A stretch of 12,320 bases of DNA from an uncultured Planctomycetaceae bacterium (GTDB taxonomy: Bacteria > Planctomycetota > Planctomycetia > Pirellulales > UBA1268), in assembly GCA_903885855.1 (NCBI GenBank), contig CAISKG010000466.1, forward strand, positions 1 to 12,320, in the 5' to 3' direction. The position numbers and the translations under genes are program-made. How positions within the stretch are numbered: the stretch's first letter is position 1; the number at the start of each line of letters is the position of its first letter. Shown here one piece after another: positions 6,660 through 12,320 of this stretch. Under the pieces are notes generated by a model. It saw only the letters and a list, made by a program, of their open reading frames with translations. It did no database searches and was not told the origin of the DNA.

Positions 6660-8795
6660 ATGAAAACGGTTGTCGAACGAAAGATCGGGGAGCATGTGCT
6701 CTCCATGGAGACCGGTCAGCTCGCGAAGCAGGCGGCCGGTGCCGTCCTCGTGCGCTACGCCGACACGACGGTCATCGTGGCCTCGGCCACCGGTGCCCCG
6801 CGGCCGGGCATCGACTTTTTCCCACTCACCTGCGACTACCGCGAGCGCGCCGCCGCGGCGGGCAAGTTCCCGGGGGGCTTCCTCAAGCGTGAGGGGCGTC
6901 CCACGATGAAGGAGACGCTCACCAGTCGCCTCATGGACCGGCCGATCCGGCCGCTGTTCCCCGACGGCTTCTACGACGAGGTGCAGATCCAGGCCTCGGT
7001 GCTCTCCAGCGACAAGCAGAACGACGGCGACGTCCTGGCCATGAACGGCGCCTCGGCGGCGCTGTGCATCTCCCCCCTCCCCTTCCGCGGCCCGCTGGGC
7101 AGCGTGCGGATGGCGCAGATCGACGGCCGCTTCGTCCCCTTCCCCACGCAGGACCAACTCGAGGAGAGCGATCTCGACCTGATCGTCTCCGGCAGCGAGA
7201 CGGCCGTGCTGATGATCGAGGGCTTCGCCCGCGAGATGCCCGAGGCGAGGATGCTCGAGGCGATCGCCGAGTGCCACCGCGTCATCCGCGAGATCTGCGC
7301 GATGCAGCACGAGCTGGTGCGGCTCGCCGGGAAGCCGAAGAAGGACTACGTCCTGGCCGACTACACGGCCCTGCGTGAGCGGCTCACCTCCGGCTACCTC
7401 CACGACCTGAAGGCGGCCAAGGCGACCGTCGGCAAGGCGGAGCGCGGCCAGGCGGTGAAGGCGCTGCGTGAGAAGGCCCGGGCGGCGGTCGTGCCCCTCG
7501 AGCCGGCGGCCAGCGCCAAGCCGGGCGACGCCGGCGGCGTGAGCGAGGCCGATTTCTCGCACGTCTGGCACGGCCTCGAGGAGCGGGCGGTGCGGGAGCT
7601 GATCCTCGAGGGGAAGCGGCCCGACGGTCGCGACTCCAAGCAGCTCCGCGCGATCGCCTGTGAGGTCGACCTCTTCCCGCGGGTCCACGGCTCGGCGATG
7701 TTCCAGCGCGGCGAGACGCAGGCGGTGATCACCGTCACGCTCGGCACCGGCAAGGACGAGCAGCGCGTCGACGGCCTCATCGACGAGTACTCGAAGAAGT
7801 TCATGCTCGACTACTACTTCCCCTCCTTCTCGGTGGGCGAGGTGCGCCCGATCCGCGGGCCGGGGCGGCGTGAGATCGGCCACGGGGCGCTCGCCGAGCG
7901 CAGCGTGAAGCCCGTCCTCCCCGATCCCGACACCTTCCCCTACACGATCCGCGTCATCTCCGACATCTTCGAGAGCAACGGCTCGAGTTCGATGGCGTCG
8001 GTGTGCGGGGCGACGCTGGGGCTGATGGCGGCCGGCGTGCCGATCACCAGCCCGGTGGCGGGGATCTCGGTCGGCCTCGTCAAGCAGTCGGAGAAGGACT
8101 GGATGCTCCTCACCGACATCATCGGTGACGAGGATCACTACGGCGACATGGACTTCAAGATCGCCGGGACGCCGACCGGCATCACCGGCATCCAGCTCGA
8201 CCTCAAGATCGACGGCATCTCGCCGGCGATCATCGAGGCCACGCTGCGGCAGTCGCGCGAGGCGCGGCTGGAGATCCTCCGCTCGATGCTGTCGGCGATC
8301 CGCCGCCCGCGTCAGGAGATCTCCCCCTGGGCCCCGCGGCTCCTGCGGACGCAGATCAACCCCGAGAAGATCGGTCTGCTCATCGGCCCCGGCGGCAAGA
8401 CGATCCGCGCCATCCAGGAATCCACCGGCGCGAGCATCGAGGTCGAGGACGACGGCACCGTGACCGTCGCCAGCCACGACGCCGAGGGGGCGATGGCGGC
8501 GATGGCCAAGGTCGAGGCCCTCACGGCCTCGATCCAGGTCGGCCGGATCTACGAGGGACGCGTGACGAGCATCAAGGAGTTCGGCGCGTTCGTCGAGCTG
8601 GTGCCTGGCAAGGACGGCCTGTGCCACATCAGCGAGCTGTCGGACGAGTACGTCGGCAGCGTCACCGACGTCTGCCGGGTCGGCGACATCATGCGTGTCA
8701 AGGTGATCGCCGTCGACGACCAGGATCGCGTCAAGCTCAGCCGCAAGGTGGCGATGCGCGAGCTGGCCGACAACGGCGGCAAGTCCGGGTCCTGA
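6660..8795 (+). CDS. pnp: Polynucleotide phosphorylase (polyribonucleotide nucleotidyltransferase)
   Basis: Phosphorolytic 3'-5' exoribonuclease and polymerase of mRNA decay, normally a trimer and often part of a degradosome. At 711 residues it has the family's usual length. Domain order: first RNase PH-like domain with AAGKFPGGFLKREGRP (66-81) and RLMDRPIRPLFP, a helical linker (about 240-310), and a second RNase PH-like domain with GKRPDGRD, FQRGETQAV, SNGSSSMASVCG and the catalytic GDEDHYGDMDFK (489-500). D492, D498 and K500 correspond to E. coli D486, D492 and K494. A KH domain follows with GPGG in IGLLIGPGGKTI (from 571), then S1 from GRIYEGRV (628) to about 700. All domains are intact. 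The linker carries an alanine/proline-rich insertion near 285-295. It lies downstream of rpsO with a long structured leader. Confidence 0.98.
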   Translation: MKTVVERKIGEHVLSMETGQLAKQAAGAVLVRYADTTVIVASATGAPRPGIDFFPLTCDYRERAAAAGKFPGGFLKREGRPTMKETLTSRLMDRPIRPLFPDGFYDEVQIQASVLSSDKQNDGDVLAMNGASAALCISPLPFRGPLGSVRMAQIDGRFVPFPTQDQLEESDLDLIVSGSETAVLMIEGFAREMPEARMLEAIAECHRVIREICAMQHELVRLAGKPKKDYVLADYTALRERLTSGYLHDLKAAKATVGKAERGQAVKALREKARAAVVPLEPAASAKPGDAGGVSEADFSHVWHGLEERAVRELILEGKRPDGRDSKQLRAIACEVDLFPRVHGSAMFQRGETQAVITVTLGTGKDEQRVDGLIDEYSKKFMLDYYFPSFSVGEVRPIRGPGRREIGHGALAERSVKPVLPDPDTFPYTIRVISDIFESNGSSSMASVCGATLGLMAAGVPITSPVAGISVGLVKQSEKDWMLLTDIIGDEDHYGDMDFKIAGTPTGITGIQLDLKIDGISPAIIEATLRQSREARLEILRSMLSAIRRPRQEISPWAPRLLRTQINPEKIGLLIGPGGKTIRAIQESTGASIEVEDDGTVTVASHDAEGAMAAMAKVEALTASIQVGRIYEGRVTSIKEFGAFVELVPGKDGLCHISELSDEYVGSVTDVCRVGDIMRVKVIAVDDQDRVKLSRKVAMRELADNGGKSGS

Positions 8796-8823
8796 TCGAC
8801 GTCGGGATCCGTCGGCGTTCCAA

Positions 8824-8859
8824 CCCGGGCGCCGTCCCCACCGCGGGGCGGCGCCCGGG
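8824..8859 (+). terminator. Long 15-bp hairpin after pnp, no T-tract
   Basis: The left arm is CCCGGGCGCCG (8824-8834), a bulged T, and CCCC (8836-8839). The loop is ACCGC. The right arm is GGGG (8845-8848) followed by CGGCGCCCGGG (8849-8859). The 15-bp stem with one bulge starts 29 bases after the pnp stop and is the strongest inverted repeat in the window. No T-tract follows, and the kinase ATG is only 24 bases further. It could terminate pnp transcripts or fold in a shared mRNA. Confidence 0.55.
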
Positions 8860-8883
8860 CACGACGCCCGTCCGGGGGGCACC

Positions 8884-9672
8884 ATGTCGGCCACAGACGA
8901 ACCGGTGCTCCGGCGTGCCGAGACGTACGCCGAGTTCGCGGCGCTGGTGGGGGCGCTGGCGCACGAGATCCGCAATCCGCTCTCCACCATCCGCCTCAAC
9001 ATGGAGCTCCTGGCGGAGGACTTCGAGAACACCGATCCCGCCTCCCCCACCAAGCAGCGCGACCGGCGGGCGAAGGCCAAGATCGAGCTGGTGCGGCAGG
9101 AATGCGACCGGCTCCAGAAGCTGCTCGGCGACTTCCTCGACTTCGCCCGGCAGGAGTCGCTGTCGCTCGAGCCGGGGAGCCTCAACGGCGAGATCGAGCA
9201 GCTCCTCGATTTCTTCGCCCCGCGCGCCCGCGAGGCCAACGTGGAGCTCGTGCGCTACCTCGATCCCGAGCTGCCGATGGTGCGCCTCGACCGGGAGACG
9301 TTCCGCTCGGCGCTGCTCAACCTCCTCATCAACGCCGTGCAGGCGATGGACGGGGGCGGGCAGCTGGTGGTGCGCACGCGCCCCTCGGGCCTGGGTGTGA
9401 TCGTGGAGCTGATCGACACCGGCCCGGGGATGAACGAGGACACGCTGGCCATGGTGTTCCGCGCCTTCTACTCGACCAAGCAGGGGGGCTCCGGCCTCGG
9501 CCTGCCGACCTCCCGGAAGATCGTCGAGGCCCATGGCGGGACGATCGACATCGAGAGCGCGCCGGGCCGTGGAACGAAGGTCACGATCTGGCTGCCGGCG
9601 CCCCCCCGCCTCCCCACCGGGAAGGCGTCCCCGGCCGTGGCCGCCGCCGGAGACGCCACCCCCGCCGGTTGA
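8884..9672 (+). CDS. Soluble sensor histidine kinase, NtrB-like, without a visible sensor domain
   Basis: Autophosphorylating kinase of a two-component pair, probably for the regulator encoded next. All catalytic boxes are present: H-box ALAHEIRNPLSTI with H27, HisKA helices to about 95, N-box NLLINAVQAM with N150, G1 DTGPGM (178-183), an FYSTKQ F-box and G2 GGSGLGL (201-207). At 262 residues it is almost only HisKA plus HATPase; about 20 residues precede the H-box helix. No membrane segment, PAS, GAF or HAMP is seen, so any signal must come through a partner or the cytoplasm. The tail after 240 is Ala/Pro-rich. ATG 8884 is chosen because it is the first in-frame start after the hairpin at 8824-8859. 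It lacks a clear Shine-Dalgarno sequence and a visible promoter, so it may depend on read-through from pnp. Confidence 0.93.
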   Translation: MSATDEPVLRRAETYAEFAALVGALAHEIRNPLSTIRLNMELLAEDFENTDPASPTKQRDRRAKAKIELVRQECDRLQKLLGDFLDFARQESLSLEPGSLNGEIEQLLDFFAPRAREANVELVRYLDPELPMVRLDRETFRSALLNLLINAVQAMDGGGQLVVRTRPSGLGVIVELIDTGPGMNEDTLAMVFRAFYSTKQGGSGLGLPTSRKIVEAHGGTIDIESAPGRGTKVTIWLPAPPRLPTGKASPAVAAAGDATPAG

Positions 9673-9692
9673 ACGGTGCCGCGAGCGTTCCG

Positions 9693-9716
9693 GCCGGCGC
9701 CGACGGCGTCCCCGGC
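9693..9716 (+). other. Imperfect hairpin between kinase and regulator genes
   Basis: GCCGG (9693-9697) plus CGCC (9698-9701), loop GAC, GGCG (9705-9708), a 3-base bulge, then CCGGC (9712-9716). It gives a 9-bp stem with one bulge, 20 bases after the kinase stop and before the candidate promoter at 9722-9751. There is no T-tract. It may separate the kinase and regulator transcripts. Confidence 0.3.
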
Positions 9717-9721
9717 GGTGC

Positions 9722-9751
9722 TGGACGGGCCACCGTCGGCCTTCGTACGAT
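9722..9751 (+). promoter_or_regulatory. Candidate promoter for the response regulator, implying a leaderless mRNA
   Basis: TACGAT (9746-9751) matches the -10 consensus at 4 of 6 positions, with TGGACG (9722-9727) 18 bases upstream as a weak -35. Six bases separate the -10 from the ATG at 9758, so the expected transcription start is the ATG itself. The spacing is identical to that at purC. No Shine-Dalgarno sequence is possible in such a transcript. Confidence 0.4.
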
Positions 9752-9757
9752 CGATCC

Positions 9758-11200
9758 ATGCCCAGCCCCCCCCGCGAATCCGCCGCCGCCGCCCCCCCCG
9801 ACGCGGACGGGGGCATGCAGCGGTTCGTGCGCGTGCTCGTCGTCGACAACGACATCGTCCATGCCCGCACGATGGGGGAGGGGCTGAGCCGCCTGGGCTA
9901 CCAGTGCTCGATCGTCGGCAGCGGCACCGAGGGTGCGCGGAAGCTCGAGCAGGAGCCGTTCGACGTCGTCGTCACCGACCTGATGATGAACGACATCGGG
10001 GGGCTCGAGATCCTGGCCCGCGCCAAGGCCGCCTCCCCCGAGACCGCGGTGATCGTCGTCACCGGGCACGGCACCGTGCCCTCGGCGGTGGCCGCCATGC
10101 AGCAGGGCGCCTTCACCTACCTGCAGAAGCCGCTCGACCTCTCCCATTTGCGCACCGCCGTCGACCGGGCCAGCGAGGGGGTGCGGCTCAAGCGGCAGAA
10201 CATCGAGCTCAACCAGCGCCTGGACGAGAAGTTCGGGTTCGAGGGGGTGATCGGCTCGAGCCCCCAGATGCTGGCGCTCGTCGAGCGGCTCAAGCGCATC
10301 GCCCCCACCGACGCCACCGTCCTCATCCAGGGGGAGACGGGCACCGGCAAGGAACTCGTCGCCCAGGCGATCCACCAGAACAGCCCGCGGAAGACGAAGC
10401 CCTTCGTGGCCCTCAACTGCGCCGCGCTGAGCGAGAACATCCTCGAGAGCGAGTTGTTCGGGCACGTGCGCGGCGCCTTCACCGACGCCTCGAGCGACCG
10501 GGTGGGCAAGTTCGAGTACGCCAACGGCGGCACGCTGTTCCTCGACGAGGTCGGCGACATGCCGATGCCGACGCAGATCAAATTGCTGCGCGTGCTGGAA
10601 TCGGGCGAGATCACCCGCGTGGGATCGAACACGCCGGTGCGCGTCAACGTGCGGATCCTCTCGGCCACCAACCGCAACCTCGAGGAGGCGATCGCCGCGG
10701 GCACCTTCCGCAGCGACCTCTATCACCGCCTCAAGGTGGTGACGATCGCCATCCCCACGCTGCGCGAGCGGGCGGCCGACATCCCGCTGCTCATCGAGCA
10801 CTTCGTCCGGCTCTTCGCCCGGCGGCACGGCAAGACGGTCAAGGGGGTGTCGCTGGCGGCGCGCATGAAGCTCGCGGCCTTCCCCTGGCCGGGCAACGTC
10901 CGCCAGCTGCGCAACGTCATCGAGAGCATGGTGGTGGTCGACTGCGACGAGACGCTCGACGTCGACGACCTGCCGCTGGAGCTCGAGCCGCAGGTGGCCG
11001 CCGCGGCGCCCCGCCCCGAGGCGACGGCGGCGCCCGAGTCGCTGGCGGCGCTCGTCGGCCGGCCGCTGGAGGAGGTGGAGCGGCTGTTCATCGCCGAGAC
11101 CCTCAAGCTCACCGGCGGCAATCGCGAGCAGGCCGCCGAACTCCTCGGCATCGGAGAGCGCACGCTCTACCGGAAGATCAAGGAGTTCCAGCTGACGTGA
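9758..11200 (+). CDS. NtrC-family response regulator (receiver, AAA+, Fis-type HTH)
   Basis: A DNA-binding bacterial enhancer-binding protein, 480 residues. The receiver (about 24-137) has phosphorylatable D74 in VVTDLMM. Its acidic pocket reads VDND (D30, N31, D32), with Asn in place of the usual second acid. The AAA+ domain (about 165-395) has Walker A GETGTGKE (192-199), GAFTDA (239-244) where sigma-54 activators usually have GAFTGA, and Walker B LFLDE (to E264). A Fis-type HTH lies at about 435-478 (GGNREQAAELLGIGERTLYRKI). The frame is open back to 9533, but ATG 9758 is preferred because it follows the kinase stop and a -10-like element; ATG 9815 (codon 20) is possible. Target promoters are unknown, and I found no clear -24/-12 promoter here. 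Its partner is most likely the kinase 85 bases upstream. Confidence 0.95.
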   Translation: MPSPPRESAAAAPPDADGGMQRFVRVLVVDNDIVHARTMGEGLSRLGYQCSIVGSGTEGARKLEQEPFDVVVTDLMMNDIGGLEILARAKAASPETAVIVVTGHGTVPSAVAAMQQGAFTYLQKPLDLSHLRTAVDRASEGVRLKRQNIELNQRLDEKFGFEGVIGSSPQMLALVERLKRIAPTDATVLIQGETGTGKELVAQAIHQNSPRKTKPFVALNCAALSENILESELFGHVRGAFTDASSDRVGKFEYANGGTLFLDEVGDMPMPTQIKLLRVLESGEITRVGSNTPVRVNVRILSATNRNLEEAIAAGTFRSDLYHRLKVVTIAIPTLRERAADIPLLIEHFVRLFARRHGKTVKGVSLAARMKLAAFPWPGNVRQLRNVIESMVVVDCDETLDVDDLPLELEPQVAAAAPRPEATAAPESLAALVGRPLEEVERLFIAETLKLTGGNREQAAELLGIGERTLYRKIKEFQLT

Positions 11201-11235
11201 CGACCGGCCCCCGGCCGACGTCCGCCCGCCACGCC

Positions 11236-12320
11236 ATGGGACGCATCCGCACCCTGCCGACGTCGGTCGTCAACCGCATCGCCGCCGGCGAGGTGGTCGA
11301 GCGGCCGGCGAGCGTCGTCAAGGAATTGCTCGAGAACGCGCTCGACGCCGGGCCGACGCGGATCGCGGTGGCGCTCGAGCAGGGGGGCGTGGGACTGGTG
11401 CGCGTCGTCGACGACGGCTGCGGCATCGAGGCGGAGGATCTGCCGCTGGCGGTGTCCCCCCATGCCACGAGCAAGCTGCGGGTCGCCGAGGATCTCGACG
11501 GCATCGGCACCCTCGGATTCCGCGGCGAGGCGTTGGCGTCGATCGCCGAGGTGGCCCGCGTCGTGATCCGCTCGCGCACGGCGGAGGCGGCCCACGGGGC
11601 CAGGCTCGAGGTGGACAACGGCCGGGCGGGCGAGGTCGTGCCCGACGGCGGTGCCGTCGGCACCACCGTCGAGGTGCACCAGCTGTTCGCCAAGGTGCCG
11701 GCCCGCCGGGCCTTCCTCCGCGCCGCGGCGACGGAATGGTCGCACGCCTCCGAGGCCTTCGTGCGCACGGCGCTGGCCCATCCGGGCGTGGCGATGTCGC
11801 TCGACCACAACGGCCGTCGGATCCACGACCTCCCGGCGACCGACGACTGGCGGACGCGGATCCGCGACGTCTACGGGGCGATCGCGGAGCGGCTCCTCTC
11901 GGTGGAGGCGGCGGACGGGGGAATCCGCGTCGAGGGCCTCGTCGGCCGCCCGGAGGACGACGTCGCCGGCACGCGCTTCCAGCACCTCTTCGTCTCCGGC
12001 CGCCCCTTCCGCGACCGCTCGGTGCTGCACGCCGTGCAGGAGGCGTACCGCGGCGTGCTCCTCTCCGGCCGGCAGCCGGTCGTCTTCCTGCGCTTCGAGA
12101 TTCCCCCCGATCAGATCGACGTCAACGTCCATCCCGCCAAGACGGAAGTCCGCTTCCGCGAGCCGTCGCGGATCCACCGGCTCGTGCTGTCGGCACTGCG
12201 CACCAAGTTCCTCGCGGTCGACCTTCGGGCGCCGCTCGCGCCTCCCCCCGGGGGCGTCGGCCACCCCGCCGTGCCGGCCGACGCCGCCGCCCCGCGGACG
12301 CCGTCCGAGGGGCTCGCCCC
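11236..12320 (+). CDS. mutL: DNA mismatch repair protein MutL, N-terminal part, cut by window end
   Basis: GHKL ATPase that links MutS mismatch recognition to strand removal. The first 361 residues are present; full proteins are about 600-700, so the C-terminal dimerisation/endonuclease domain is outside the window. Seen: NRIAAGEVVERPASVVKELL (13-32), LLENALDAG with E30 and N34 of the ATP site, DDGCGI with D59, HATSKL (76-81), GTLGFRGEALASI with GFRGEA at 94-99, and DVNVHPAKTEVRF (295-307), a MutL signature. After about 325 the sequence becomes Pro/Ala-rich, the usual interdomain linker. ATG 11236 gives the canonical MGRIRTLP start. GTG 11197, overlapping the regulator's TGA as GTGA, is in frame and would add 13 residues. 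There is no Shine-Dalgarno sequence. The 35-base gap suggests cotranscription with the regulator. Confidence 0.97.
   Translation, partial: MGRIRTLPTSVVNRIAAGEVVERPASVVKELLENALDAGPTRIAVALEQGGVGLVRVVDDGCGIEAEDLPLAVSPHATSKLRVAEDLDGIGTLGFRGEALASIAEVARVVIRSRTAEAAHGARLEVDNGRAGEVVPDGGAVGTTVEVHQLFAKVPARRAFLRAAATEWSHASEAFVRTALAHPGVAMSLDHNGRRIHDLPATDDWRTRIRDVYGAIAERLLSVEAADGGIRVEGLVGRPEDDVAGTRFQHLFVSGRPFRDRSVLHAVQEAYRGVLLSGRQPVVFLRFEIPPDQIDVNVHPAKTEVRFREPSRIHRLVLSALRTKFLAVDLRAPLAPPPGGVGHPAVPADAAAPRTPSEGLA

Noticed and set aside
6240..9239. A 999-codon open frame on the minus strand opposite pnp and the kinase
   Set aside because: It lies antisense to clear pnp and kinase genes. Its translation is Arg/Ala/Asp/His-rich without domains, the usual result of few stop codons in very GC-rich DNA.

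Overview
This is a GC-rich (roughly 70% or more by eye) chromosomal window of mostly housekeeping genes. The best guess for the host is a planctomycete, perhaps Pirellulales-like. That rests on the very high GC, the near absence of Shine-Dalgarno sequences, the style of the response regulator (a 'VDND' receiver start), and the mix of genes. It is an inference from memory of such genomes. No rRNA or unique marker here proves it.

Layout: one gene reads leftward and nine read rightward. On the minus strand, bases 1-698 hold the N-terminal 232 residues of GDP-mannose 4,6-dehydratase (gmd), cut by the window edge. It is divergent from purC (SAICAR synthase, 865-1824). Next come aroC (chorismate synthase, 1946-3085), an unrecognised membrane-anchored protein (3149-4411), a membrane fatty-acid desaturase with all three histidine boxes (4576-5676), rpsO (ribosomal protein S15, 5996-6265) and pnp (polynucleotide phosphorylase, 6660-8795). 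A small soluble histidine kinase (8884-9672) and an NtrC-type response regulator (9758-11200) follow. The 5' part of mutL (from 11236, running off the end) closes the window.

How they fit: purC and aroC are biosynthetic genes without an obvious functional link. rpsO-pnp is the widely conserved ribosome/RNA-decay pair. Here the two genes are separated by a 394-base spacer full of inverted repeats, and rpsO itself has a promoter-like sequence and a structured leader of about 170 bases. Both leaders are candidates for post-transcriptional autoregulation, known for S15 and PNPase in other bacteria. The kinase and regulator form a two-component pair. The kinase has no visible sensor domain, and the regulator carries GAFTDA in place of the sigma-54-contacting GAFTGA. 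mutL starts almost directly after the regulator.

Regulatory texture: purC and the response regulator each have a -10-like hexamer ending exactly 6 bases before the ATG, which suggests leaderless mRNAs. Several stop codons are followed by perfect or near-perfect GC-rich hairpins with no T-tract. I found no mobile element, CRISPR array, tRNA or rRNA. I do not see a clear undescribed multi-gene system. The best leads are the rpsO and pnp leaders, the leaderless-start pattern, the operator-like repeats before the desaturase, the sensor-less kinase/GAFTDA regulator pair, and the unknown anchored protein.
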